Of a DNA stretch of 16,660 nucleotides, positions 1 through 8,204 are shown in pieces. Numbering within the stretch: position 1 is the stretch's first letter; the number at the start of each line of letters is the position of its first letter. Origin of the DNA: an uncultured Peptococcaceae bacterium (lineage in GTDB: Bacteria > Bacillota > Desulfitobacteriia > Desulfitobacteriales > Syntrophobotulaceae); assembly GCA_937892995.1 (NCBI GenBank), contig CALBJS010000088.1, positions 1 through 16,660 of the forward strand. Direction: 5' to 3'. The position numbers and the translations under genes are program-made. The notes under the pieces are model-generated. The model worked only from the letters and a program-made list of their open reading frames with translations, was not told the DNA's origin and ran no database searches.

Positions 1-1
1 G

Positions 2-280
2 ACTTCGGTAAGCATAGCGGAGACATTCTACCCCAGGACAGAAGAAATCTATCTAACGACTGGTCAGGATTTTACCGATCCTTTGGCAGGGGGAGCCCTG
101 GCCGCAACTAAGAACGCCTGTTTGCTGCTTGCTTCACCACAGGGATTTGACATTGACTCTTCGACCGAGAATTACTTTAAAAAAATGTCTCCCTCGACTA
201 AGGTCATAATCATTGGCGGGGAAAAAAGTATTACCGACGAAACGGTAACTAAGATAAAAGATGCATTAGAACAAATTTAG
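2..280 (+). CDS. Cell wall-binding repeat 2 (CWB2) protein, C-terminal part
   Basis: The frame is open from the window edge to the TAG at 278-280, so only the last 92 residues are present; the true start lies upstream. The visible part matches one CWB2 module: a region with LTTGQDFTDPLAGGALAA followed by a strand KVIIIGGEKSIT and a short terminal helix, the usual end of such a repeat. CWB2 modules occur in threes in clostridial surface proteins and anchor them non-covalently to anionic cell-wall polymer. The N-terminal functional part is not visible, so the role of the whole protein cannot be given. A TTG at 83 could act as a start, but it sits inside the conserved module with homologous sequence continuing upstream, so it is not the start. 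It is convergent with the ligase gene downstream. Confidence 0.8.
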   Translation, partial: TSVSIAETFYPRTEEIYLTTGQDFTDPLAGGALAATKNACLLLASPQGFDIDSSTENYFKKMSPSTKVIIIGGEKSITDETVTKIKDALEQI

Positions 281-340
281 AGTTTAAAAAGCGAGAAATC
301 TCTCCATTTTTATTGAAAGATTTTTCGTCCATAATATTAT

Positions 341-381
341 ATAATCTAGGGTTTGCTGAATGAGAGCAAGCCCTAGATTAT
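341..381. terminator. 17-bp hairpin between convergent genes
   Basis: Arms 341-357 and 365-379/381 pair over 17 bp with a single G-T pair and a 7-base loop. The hairpin lies between the stop of the CWB2 gene and the stop of the ligase gene, 13 bases past the latter. There is no clear T-run on either side, so it may be a 3' end stabiliser or a bidirectional termination aid, not a textbook intrinsic terminator. Confidence 0.4.
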
Positions 382-394
382 TAGCTCTACGAGG

Positions 395-1939
395 CTAATT
401 AACTTCTAATAATCCGAAACTCTCTTCTTCTTTAAGACGCTTTTTATCAATTTTGCCTGATGAATTCTTAGGGAGTTTATTGAGAATAACCACTGTTCGA
501 GGGCATTTATAATTAGCTAAGTTCTTACGACAGTAGAGTAATATTTCTTTGGAGTCGGTTTCACAGTCAGGCTTTAAGACCACATAGGCTTTAGGAACCT
601 CATCTCGTTCTTTATCGTGGGTTCCGATAACCGCCGCTTCCAGTACCTTGGGATGCTTATAAAGACATTCTTCCACTTCCCGGGGGTAGACATTAAGCCC
701 TCCGACGATAATCATGTCCTTTTTACGGTCCAAGATGTAAACATAGCCGTCTTCATCTACTTTACCCAGATCTCCGGTGTGCAACCAGCCATCTTTGAGA
801 ACTTCAGCCGTTACTTTGGGAAGATTAAGGTAACCCTGCATGACATTGCCACCTTTGACGCAGATTTCGCCAATTTCTCCTTGGCTTACCTCCAGATCAT
901 TATCATCCACGATCTTAACCATGACTTCGTCTAGAGGAGGACCTACAGAACCGGGTTTATTGGCCTCAGGAGGATTTACATAAGCAACGGGAGAAGTCTC
1001 GGTGGGACCGTTACCCTCTAAGATCTCAAGCCTATATTTTGTTTTGAATTCACGGGAAATCTCCCTTGGTAAAGGTGCTCCTCCGGAAACACAGATGCGT
1101 AAAGAAGAGAAATCATAAGTGCCGATTTTGGTAAGAGCGGATAGTAAAGCAGTATACATAGCGGGAACCGCACACAGAAAGCTTATGCTATGATCTTCGA
1201 TCTCTTTAATTACCAGACCGGGAATGAATTGAGGAATAATTCTAACGCAGCCGCCGAGGGAAATAGGCATTACCATACAGCTCATTTGAGCAAAAGAATG
1301 GAAAAGAGGAAGAATACATAAATGGCGGTCCTCGGAATTCATGGTAGTTCTCTTAATACTTTGGAGAGCATCAAACATAAGATTACCATGGGATAAGAGA
1401 GCACCTTTGGGCTTGCCGCTCGTGCCCGAAGTGTACAGACAAGCTGCCAGATCATCTTCTTGGATCTCAAGGAACACCGGATCGTATTTTTCGGCTAACA
1501 GATCTTCAAAACAAATCAGATGCTCCGGAAGACTGTCTTGCCCACCGGCTAATTGGGTAACTACTACCTTCTGGAGCTTAGGAACTTGAGGTCTGATATT
1601 CTCGATCAGGGGTAAAAATCTCTCGGTAGTGATGAGATGAGTAATTTCAGCATCCTTAAAAATATGGATTAATTCATTGGCTTTTAATAAAGGGTTGATA
1701 GGAACGATGATTCCTCCACTTCGGAGTATAGCGAAATAAGAACGAAAATAATCGGGAGTATTTCCCAAAAGTACTCCCACTTTTCCTTGATGAGCCAGAC
1801 CTGACTTAAGGAGTCCTCCTGCCAGGTTATCAACCTCCTGATCCAAGCTGCTATAAGAGATATTAAAGTCTTCACAAGCAACAGCAGTCTTAGTAGGAAC
1901 CCTTTGAGCCGAGCTTCTTAAAAACCGGTCTACTGCCAT
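395..1939 (-). CDS. Acyl-AMP ligase (fatty acid:ACP/CoA ligase)
   Basis: A 514-residue member of the ANL adenylate-forming superfamily. The core motifs are in order: A3 P-loop TSGTSGKPKG (about 170-179), A5 EGNGPTET (308-315), A7 TGD (388-390), the hinge at about 402-405 (ILDR), GGLNVYPREVE (413-423), and the A10 lysine in NSSGKIDKK (K496). It should activate a carboxylic acid, probably a fatty acid, as acyl-AMP and pass it to a phosphopantetheine thiol. The gene directly follows an ACP gene with a 5-base gap and lies divergent from an NRPS, so the likely acceptor is that ACP; this is inferred from context. The sequence resembles ordinary acyl-CoA synthetases, so CoA as acceptor is not excluded. 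In A5 the usual aromatic residue before GxTE is N310. Chain length cannot be read from the sequence. Confidence 0.85.
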   Translation of the reverse strand: MAVDRFLRSSAQRVPTKTAVACEDFNISYSSLDQEVDNLAGGLLKSGLAHQGKVGVLLGNTPDYFRSYFAILRSGGIIVPINPLLKANELIHIFKDAEITHLITTERFLPLIENIRPQVPKLQKVVVTQLAGGQDSLPEHLICFEDLLAEKYDPVFLEIQEDDLAACLYTSGTSGKPKGALLSHGNLMFDALQSIKRTTMNSEDRHLCILPLFHSFAQMSCMVMPISLGGCVRIIPQFIPGLVIKEIEDHSISFLCAVPAMYTALLSALTKIGTYDFSSLRICVSGGAPLPREISREFKTKYRLEILEGNGPTETSPVAYVNPPEANKPGSVGPPLDEVMVKIVDDNDLEVSQGEIGEICVKGGNVMQGYLNLPKVTAEVLKDGWLHTGDLGKVDEDGYVYILDRKKDMIIVGGLNVYPREVEECLYKHPKVLEAAVIGTHDKERDEVPKAYVVLKPDCETDSKEILLYCRKNLANYKCPRTVVILNKLPKNSSGKIDKKRLKEEESFGLLEVN

Positions 1940-1944
1940 CTAGT

Positions 1945-2181
1945 TCATCCTCCTGCTTCCTCGTTTTTATTGATAAGCGAGATTAGATCTCCGATCGTTC
2001 TAATCTTAAGGAGTTCTTGATCAGAGATTAGGACGTTGAATTCTTGCTCAGCCGCATCTATTAATAGGGGAATATCGAAGGAATCAGCACCCAGATCTTC
2101 GACCATTCTAGTCTCCGGAGTTAAATCTCCTTCATAAATCAAGTGTTCGTCAACAATAGTCTTAAGTCTCTCTAAAATCAT
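1945..2181 (-). CDS. Stand-alone acyl carrier protein
   Basis: A 78-residue acidic protein of typical ACP length. The phosphopantetheine site is DLGADSFD with attachment Ser34; the family norm is DSL, here DSF. The start of helix II is unusual: canonical ACPs read DSLD-x-VEL, here DSFDIPLL, so the acidic residue used by many fatty-acid-synthase partners is missing. This suggests a dedicated carrier for the neighbouring ligase and NRPS, and not the housekeeping AcpP; that is inference. It is the first gene of a two-gene minus-strand operon. The start is set by GGAGGT at 2187-2192. It needs a 4'-phosphopantetheinyl transferase, and none is encoded in the window. Confidence 0.88.
   Translation of the reverse strand: MILERLKTIVDEHLIYEGDLTPETRMVEDLGADSFDIPLLIDAAEQEFNVLISDQELLKIRTIGDLISLINKNEEAGG
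1949..1954 (-). promoter_or_regulatory. Ribosome site of the ligase, inside the ACP gene
   Basis: AGGAGG on the minus strand lies 9 bases ahead of the ligase ATG (1937-1939) and is made by the last sense codons of the ACP gene (Glu-Glu-Ala-Gly-Gly). It fixes the ligase start and indicates coupled translation of the two genes. Confidence 0.8.
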
Positions 2182-2231
2182 AATTTACCTCCATCCAGAC
2201 ATTAATAAATTAATAGTCGATTTAATTCTTA

Positions 2232-2257
2232 TAATACCAATTATTTGAAAGGTATTA
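2232..2257. promoter_or_regulatory. Inverted repeat in the divergent control region
   Basis: The 154-bp gap between the ACP and NRPS genes holds a perfect 7-bp inverted repeat, TAATACC (2232-2238) and GGTATTA (2251-2257), separated by 12 bases. It overlaps a TATAAT at 2230-2235 (plus strand) that could be a -10 box for the NRPS, although no good -35 is seen 17 bases upstream. Its size and place fit an operator for a dimeric regulator controlling both directions. No regulator gene is adjacent. Confidence 0.4.
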
Positions 2258-2335
2258 AAGGGAAATTCCATTTTTTGTCGAATAAATTTAAAGGCTTCAG
2301 AGATTACTGATAACGGGAAAGGTTATAGAGAGCTG

Positions 2336-5300
2336 ATGAAAAAAAATAAAACATATTATTCATTGACTAAGGCCCAAGAATCGATTCTTATTATTGAAAA
2401 ATTTTTCCCCGGGACAAGCTTTGTCAATGTCTGTGCTACTGTTATTCTTAAGGAAAAAATCGATCACAGACTTTTTAATAAAGCCCTAAATATTATGCTT
2501 GACCATAATGAAGCACTTCGGACCAGAATAACAAGGCAAAATGGAGAACAAGCCCAATATTTTGAGGAGCACCAAGAAGAAGAACTTCCTCTTCTTGATT
2601 TTAGTACGGGTAACGGGTATACCGATTATAGACACTGGGAAAAACAAATTTCCCGACAAGCATTTGAATTCTACGATGCAAAATTATATTATTTTGCTTT
2701 GGTTAGATTAACTGAATCGGATAGTGCTTTTTATATTAAATGCCACCATATTACCTTGGACGCTTGGTCTATTATCCTTTTGGCCAATCAAGTCTTAGAA
2801 AATTATTGCCGACTTAAGGATGGACTTATTCCAGGGAAAAAGATGAAGACTACCTTTGTCCAACATATACTTAAGGAACAGCAATATCTCTCATCTTCAA
2901 GATTCGCTAAGGACAGGGATTTTTGGCAAGAGATTATTGCCAAATGTCAAGAACCGACTCTTTTTGAAAAAAGAAAGGCAAACTCCACCAAAGCCAAGCG
3001 GAAGAATATCCCTCTCCCTCCCGATATGTCGGCCCTAATCAACAAGTTCTGTCAGGAGTATAAAGTATCGCCATTTATTATATTTGCTTCTGCTCTTGGC
3101 ATCTATTTGGCTAAGACAAAGGGAAAAGATCATATTGTCGTTGGGGCACCATTCTTGAACAGATCGGGAATCAAAGAGAAAAATACCATTGGAATGTTTA
3201 TCAACAATGTGCCTATCGTGATAGAGATAGATCTTACTAAGGATTATCTCGCCTTCTTAGATAACCTTGCTTCCGAATGGATGAAGCTTTTAAGACACGG
3301 GAGTTATCCCTATGTCAATATTCTTAGGGATTATCGAGAAAAACATGGAGTCACAGGTAGGCTCTATGATGTTACGCTCTCTTTTCAAAATGCTAAATTT
3401 GATGTGCAGAATATTGAATTCAATACCGAATGGCACTTTAATGATGAGGAAATAAACCCCTTAAGCATTAGTATTAATGATCGAGAGAATGAGGGCATCT
3501 TCCATCTGGATTATGATTTTTCTACCGATGCTCTTACGGAACAAGAGATTGAGGAAATGAATAGGGGCGTTATTAACCTGCTCCAAGAAGCTTTAAATAA
3601 TCCGAATAAGGATATCGGAACCTTAAGTATTCTTTCCGCTTCTGAAAAACATCTCCTCCTTGAAGATTTTAACTCCACTGAATACCCCTACCCGGCAGAA
3701 AAGTCTATCGTTCAGCTTTTTCGAGAGCAAGTAGCTGCTCATCCCCGGGATATTGCCTTAGTATTTGAAGATAATGAACTAACCTATAGCGAAGTTGATA
3801 AAAAATCCAATCAATTAGCCAGCTTCTTAATTGCCCAAGGTGTTCGCAGGCAAGAAATAGTAGCCTTGAAAGTAGGCCGTTCCTTCAATATGGTGATAGG
3901 TATTCTCGGTATTTTGAAAGCCGGGGCAGCTTATCTTCCCCTTGATCCGCATTATCCTCAAGATAGAATAGCCTATATGTTGGCGGATAGTAATGCTAGA
4001 TTTATTCTTACGGATAACTCAAATAAGGGTAAACAATATGCTGCCCGAGTTATTAATCTAGAGGCCCCTGAAGTTTGGAAAATGGCGGATTCAGAGATTG
4101 ATATTCCAATAAGTCCTTCAGACTTAGCCTATGTTATGTATACCTCGGGTTCAACGGGCTTACCCAAAGGAGTCATGATTGAAAACAAGGCTGTCAATAA
4201 TTTTGTTCATGGAATGTCTGAAGCTGTGGGGTTGTCCTCCGGAACCATTCTCTCTCTGACTACCATATCTTTTGATATCTTTTTCTTAGAAACGATCTTA
4301 CCGGTACTTATGGGCATGAAAGTAGTGATTGCCGATGAGATGGAGGTTAATGATCCCTCTCTCTTATTGGACCTGATCGAACGATATGGGGTTCAAGTCT
4401 TACAGGCTACTCCCTCCAGGATGAAAATAATTCTGAATGACTCTAATGATACAACCGTGCTTAATAAATTAGAAACTATTCTAGTGGGAGGAGAAGCTTT
4501 CCCTGAATCTTTACTCAGGGATCTTAAAAAGGTTACCCAAGCAGAAATATACAATATGTATGGGCCCACGGAGACTACGATTTGGTCAACAACCAAAAGG
4601 TTGGATAACACTGACCTGATCAATATCGGGAGGCCGATCGCCAATACCCTGATCTATATCCTGGATCAACACGGCATGCCTTTACCTGTAGGGGTTCCCG
4701 GCGAGATTTACATAGCTGGAGATGGGGTAGCGAGGGGTTATTATAATAAACCCGGGTTAACGGCCGAAAGATTCTTGCTTAATCCCTATAAATCAAATTC
4801 CGTAATGTATAAAACCGGGGATCTGGGGAAATGGCTTGCTAATGGTGAACTTGAATTTATAGGTAGGAATGACAATCAAGTCAAGATTCGGGGCTACCGG
4901 ATCGAATTAGGAGAAATTGAAAAATGCCTACTTAAAATTGAGCAGATTAAAGAAGCGATTGTCATCGGTCAGGAAAGCAAATCCAAGAGAACTTATCTCT
5001 GTGCTTATCTAATCGGGACTAAACTTTCAGTCTCCCAATTACGCCACCATCTTGCGGCTTATCTACCTGACTATATGATTCCGGCTCGTTTCGTCTGGCT
5101 GGAGAGCTTCCCCTACACCCCTAATGGAAAAATCGATCGTAAGACCTTATCCGGACTGGAAAACAGAGAGGAATATCAGGACAGTGACTATCAGGCTCCG
5201 AGAGACAAAATCGAAAGAACTTTAGCTTTAGTCTGGAGTGAAGTACTGGAGACAGGCCCGGTAGGGATTGATGATGACTTTTTTTCTTTGGGTGGGGATT

Positions 5301-6643
5301 CTTTAGCCATCTTGGAAGTATTATCAGGGGTGCTAAGTGATCACTGGATGGTTAATGCCCAAGATTTTTATGAATATCCCACTATCAGAAAGCTGGCCGC
5401 CATAGTTACCAAGAGATTAGAGCATAAAAGTGAAGCAGTAAAAGAAGAACCGCTTAGTTATCCATGCATTAAGGAAATAGGATATAGTTTACAAAACTGC
5501 CGGACATCATCTTCAGGTAGTATCCTCTTAACCGGGAGCACAGGTTTTTTAGGCAGCCATATTCTGAAGAGTTTAGTGGCTGGTTATCCGGGAAGAATCT
5601 TTTGCCTGATTCGTGGGAAAGAGCCGGAATCAAGGCTTACCGAGCTTTATAGATCTTACTTTAGAGAAGAACTTGCTGATTTATTGCCAAGTAAGATTAC
5701 CATCTTGAACGGGGATATTCGAGAGAAAGGATTTGGTCTCTCGGAAGCGGATTCTAAGATGTTGGCGGAAGAAGTAGCTATCGTCATCCATTGTGCTGCC
5801 TTAGTGAAGCATTACGGCTCCTATTCAGATTTCAAGAAAGTGAATGTGGGCGGAACAGAGCAGATCATTGACTTTTGTAAGGAGTTTAGCAAGCATTTAT
5901 ATTATGTTTCCACGATAAGCGTTTCAGGAAATTACATGCTTAATGGCCGACAGAAAAACACTTTTTCCGAAAAAGATCTTTATATCGGTCAAGATTATAA
6001 AAACAATGTTTATATTAGAAGCAAATTTGAAGCAGAATGCCGAGTATTAGAAGCTAAGAGTGAGGGTCTTGAAGCAACGATTTTAAGGGTTGGGATTCTA
6101 ACCGGACGCTATACGGATGGTCTTTTTCAGTACAATATTGAGGGGAATGCTTTTTATCGGAAATTAAAAAGTATTTTTGAGATTAAGTACCTCCCTGAGA
6201 GTACTTTAGAGGAGTTGATAGAGTTTACCCCGGTTGATTACTGTGCCCAAGCTATTCTTAGGATCTTGCTCCACGATGGAGGGAAACAGACCATTTATCA
6301 TTTGTTTAATCATAAAATGATAAGAATAAGGGATTTTCTGAAAGCCTTAGTTCCTGCAGGAATTGATGTCCGGGGGATTGACAATGATGATTTCTTGGTC
6401 ATTATCAATGATCTATCCAAAACCCAAAACGGAAAGGAAATCATCTCCGGCCTTATTACCGATTTAGCTATCCAGGGGAGCTTGTCTTTTAGCTCGGACA
6501 TCAATGTTGATTCAACTTTAACCATCAGTAATCTGAAAGAGTTAGGATTCTCTTGGCCGGATCTTTCCGAGGATTATCTTTTTAAAGTAGTTGCTTTTAT
6601 GCAAAGAGTAGGTTTTCTAAAGCGAGTTAAAGAAGTAATCTGA
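2336..6643 (+). CDS. Single-module NRPS, C-A-T-R, predicted to load glycine
   Basis: 1435 residues. The condensation domain (about 1-430) has HHITLDA with His137-His138 (family norm HHxxxDG, last residue Ala here). The adenylation domain (about 455-960) has YTSGSTGLPKG (602-612), FD at 646-647, YGPTETT, YKTGD, GRNDNQVKIRGYRIELGE and NGK with Lys932. Aligning to GrsA gives specificity residues D-I-L-Q-L-G-M-I-W-K, a glycine-type code. The T domain has LGGDS with Ser989. The C-terminal reductase (about 1060-1435) has GxxGxxG (Gly1067, 1070, 1073), VSTIS (Thr1193) and YxxxK (Tyr1226, Lys1230), typical of NRPS thioester reductases that use NAD(P)H. There is no thioesterase. An N-terminal C domain with no A domain before it fits a lipo-initiation role using the acyl-ACP made by the divergent genes. 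The expected product is N-acyl-glycinal or, after two reductions, N-acylethanolamine. The ribosome site is weak (GAGAG about 2328-2332), but the start fits the usual C-domain beginning (YSLTKAQ). Confidence 0.9.
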   Translation: MKKNKTYYSLTKAQESILIIEKFFPGTSFVNVCATVILKEKIDHRLFNKALNIMLDHNEALRTRITRQNGEQAQYFEEHQEEELPLLDFSTGNGYTDYRHWEKQISRQAFEFYDAKLYYFALVRLTESDSAFYIKCHHITLDAWSIILLANQVLENYCRLKDGLIPGKKMKTTFVQHILKEQQYLSSSRFAKDRDFWQEIIAKCQEPTLFEKRKANSTKAKRKNIPLPPDMSALINKFCQEYKVSPFIIFASALGIYLAKTKGKDHIVVGAPFLNRSGIKEKNTIGMFINNVPIVIEIDLTKDYLAFLDNLASEWMKLLRHGSYPYVNILRDYREKHGVTGRLYDVTLSFQNAKFDVQNIEFNTEWHFNDEEINPLSISINDRENEGIFHLDYDFSTDALTEQEIEEMNRGVINLLQEALNNPNKDIGTLSILSASEKHLLLEDFNSTEYPYPAEKSIVQLFREQVAAHPRDIALVFEDNELTYSEVDKKSNQLASFLIAQGVRRQEIVALKVGRSFNMVIGILGILKAGAAYLPLDPHYPQDRIAYMLADSNARFILTDNSNKGKQYAARVINLEAPEVWKMADSEIDIPISPSDLAYVMYTSGSTGLPKGVMIENKAVNNFVHGMSEAVGLSSGTILSLTTISFDIFFLETILPVLMGMKVVIADEMEVNDPSLLLDLIERYGVQVLQATPSRMKIILNDSNDTTVLNKLETILVGGEAFPESLLRDLKKVTQAEIYNMYGPTETTIWSTTKRLDNTDLINIGRPIANTLIYILDQHGMPLPVGVPGEIYIAGDGVARGYYNKPGLTAERFLLNPYKSNSVMYKTGDLGKWLANGELEFIGRNDNQVKIRGYRIELGEIEKCLLKIEQIKEAIVIGQESKSKRTYLCAYLIGTKLSVSQLRHHLAAYLPDYMIPARFVWLESFPYTPNGKIDRKTLSGLENREEYQDSDYQAPRDKIERTLALVWSEVLETGPVGIDDDFFSLGGDSLAILEVLSGVLSDHWMVNAQDFYEYPTIRKLAAIVTKRLEHKSEAVKEEPLSYPCIKEIGYSLQNCRTSSSGSILLTGSTGFLGSHILKSLVAGYPGRIFCLIRGKEPESRLTELYRSYFREELADLLPSKITILNGDIREKGFGLSEADSKMLAEEVAIVIHCAALVKHYGSYSDFKKVNVGGTEQIIDFCKEFSKHLYYVSTISVSGNYMLNGRQKNTFSEKDLYIGQDYKNNVYIRSKFEAECRVLEAKSEGLEATILRVGILTGRYTDGLFQYNIEGNAFYRKLKSIFEIKYLPESTLEELIEFTPVDYCAQAILRILLHDGGKQTIYHLFNHKMIRIRDFLKALVPAGIDVRGIDNDDFLVIINDLSKTQNGKEIISGLITDLAIQGSLSFSSDINVDSTLTISNLKELGFSWPDLSEDYLFKVVAFMQRVGFLKRVKEVI

Positions 6644-6684
6644 AAGTTTCCTTAAGCTGAGGAAGGATAAAGGAATTTGGGGGC

Positions 6685-6735
6685 ATTCGTCGAATATTAA
6701 GGACGTTAAATACTTAAGCATGTCGAATACTTAAG
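6685..6735. repeat. Three 17-bp imperfect tandem repeats ahead of the HD-GYP gene
   Basis: Units 6685-6701, 6702-6718 and 6719-6735 each end in TTAAG. Units 2 and 3 share 13 of 17 bases, and units 1 and 3 share GTCGAATA plus TTAAG with one single-base shift. The third unit runs into a 14-bp perfect palindrome, AATACTTAAGTATT (6726-6739). The array lies 52 bases upstream of the next start codon and just before a possible -10 (TATTAT, 6736-6741), so it may be an operator array. The rest of the 143-bp gap shows nothing clear. Confidence 0.5.
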
Positions 6736-6786
6736 TATTATGATACTTTTACTTTCGTATTTTGCGATGAAGGGTGAATATGTAGC

Positions 6787-8109
6787 ATGCGACGAAGCAC
6801 CAAAAAATTTATTTTTTTCCCCAGATCCTTGACCGGGACTATTCCTGCTGAGCACAAAGGGGAATTTTTTAATGAAATTACAGTGACCAATTATAATCGG
6901 TCACGAAACCTTAGTGCTCTCCTAGTACTAGTACTTATTATTCTTTTTTTTCTTGACTACGATAATTACGTCAGAGGTCTTTGGTCATCTGTTCCGGGAT
7001 ATCGCTATTTATTTTATGGTCACCTTGTTTTCGCCATAGGGATAACGCTGAATCTGTTTTATTCCTTTCTGGCCAAACTGAATGCCGAAGGTGGTGACAT
7101 CCGGCATCAAAGATGTTTTGTCTTGACTTTTAATATCGTGACCTCGCTTTCTTGTGCTTTGGTCTCCACTGCCGATCAGTTTATTCATGGCGGAATTACA
7201 GTTTATCTTTTATGTATTTTTGGCCTTGCAATTGTGAACTTTGTCAGGCCTAAGATCATGATTTCGATTTACACCCTTTCTTATTTGGTCTTCATCCTGG
7301 GAATTACTTATGCACAGGCCAATAGCGATATTGTCAGAGGCCATTATATCAATGGCACAGTCCTTGTTATTCTTGCAATTTTCCTATCGTCAATACTTTA
7401 TTATTCCAAAGTTAAGGATTTCCTAAGTAGAAAGACGATCGAACAGCATAAGGTTGAACTGGAGAATAAGAATGAAGAGCTTAATAAAACCAATCAGGAA
7501 TTACAGGAATCCTTCCTGGCCCTAGATGAATCCCAAAACATGATTTTTACTCTTACTCTGACCCTTGAATCTAAAGATAGCAATACTCATGGGCATTCCC
7601 AAAGAGTATCGGAATATGTATTAGCAATTGCTAATAAGCTGCAGCTTAATGAGGCTGATAAAATAAATCTGTGGAGAGCTGCCATCCTGCACGATATTGG
7701 GAAAATAGGCATTCCGGACAATATTCTTAACAAGAGATCATCTCTTTCCAAAACCGAATGGGGAATAATGAGATCCCATCCCGTCAGGGGAGAGGCGATT
7801 TGCTCTAAGCTCAAGTTTGCCCGGGAGATACTCCCTATTATTAGGCATCATCACGAGCATTATGATGGTAATGGTTATCCCGACGGATTAAAGGGAGAAG
7901 AGATCCCTTTCCTGGCTAGAATTGTCAGTATTGCCGATACCGTTGATGCTATTACTTCTCCACGTAGTTACCGCTTAGCCGGGACCATGGAACAAGCAGC
8001 AAATGAACTTCGAAGGTGCTCAGGAACACAGTTTGACCCCGCTCTTGTAGAGGTATTTTTAGAGATATATGAGTCAATAAATAATCCTGAAGAAAACGAA
8101 AACCCATAA
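6787..8109 (+). CDS. Membrane HD-GYP protein, predicted c-di-GMP phosphodiesterase
   Basis: 440 residues. After a basic N-terminus come about six hydrophobic segments (roughly 42-57, 73-95, 110-127, 135-152, 156-175, 190-208), a charged coiled coil (about 215-260) and a C-terminal HD-GYP domain. The domain keeps THGHSQRV, LHDIGKIGIP with His302-Asp303, HHHEH (354-358) and DGNGYPDGL with Gly363-Tyr364-Pro365, so the metal site looks complete. Such enzymes hydrolyse c-di-GMP to pGpG or GMP. The sensor half was not matched to a named family; it is probably a membrane signal input. The late motif reads DAITSPRSYR where DAMTSDRPYR is usual. The start is supported by AAGGGTGA about 10 bases upstream. 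The next gene encodes a diguanylate cyclase, so this is an opposing pair. Confidence 0.88.
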   Translation: MRRSTKKFIFFPRSLTGTIPAEHKGEFFNEITVTNYNRSRNLSALLVLVLIILFFLDYDNYVRGLWSSVPGYRYLFYGHLVFAIGITLNLFYSFLAKLNAEGGDIRHQRCFVLTFNIVTSLSCALVSTADQFIHGGITVYLLCIFGLAIVNFVRPKIMISIYTLSYLVFILGITYAQANSDIVRGHYINGTVLVILAIFLSSILYYSKVKDFLSRKTIEQHKVELENKNEELNKTNQELQESFLALDESQNMIFTLTLTLESKDSNTHGHSQRVSEYVLAIANKLQLNEADKINLWRAAILHDIGKIGIPDNILNKRSSLSKTEWGIMRSHPVRGEAICSKLKFAREILPIIRHHHEHYDGNGYPDGLKGEEIPFLARIVSIADTVDAITSPRSYRLAGTMEQAANELRRCSGTQFDPALVEVFLEIYESINNPEENENP

Positions 8110-8147
8110 AATAAAATCCGATTATAGTTTTTTGTAAATTTGCATAA

Positions 8148-8187
8148 GAGATCACAGCCGCTGAATTGCTGTAATCTCATACTTTTT
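8148..8187 (+). terminator. Probable weak intrinsic terminator after the HD-GYP gene
   Basis: Arms GAGAT-C-ACAGC (8148-8158) and GCTGT-A-ATCTC (8168-8178) pair over 10 bp with one mismatch and a 9-base loop. ATAC and five T follow. It ends only 17 bases before the next start codon, so it could also act as a leader structure for that gene. Confidence 0.45.
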
Positions 8188-8204
8188 ACTCGTAGGAGTA
8201 TTAT

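Noticed and set aside
617..934. 105-codon plus-strand frame
   Set aside because: It lies antisense within the ligase gene, has no family features, and mirrors the reverse strand of conserved ligase motifs.
395..6643. Isonitrile lipopeptide cluster (ScoA-E type)
   Set aside because: It shares an acyl ligase, an ACP and a C-A-T-R NRPS, but no non-haem iron oxidase, lyase or thioesterase gene is present, and the A-domain code is glycine-type.
6648..6667. Terminator after the NRPS (TTCCT/AGGAA hairpin)
   Set aside because: Only five base pairs and no T-run follow; not enough for an intrinsic terminator.
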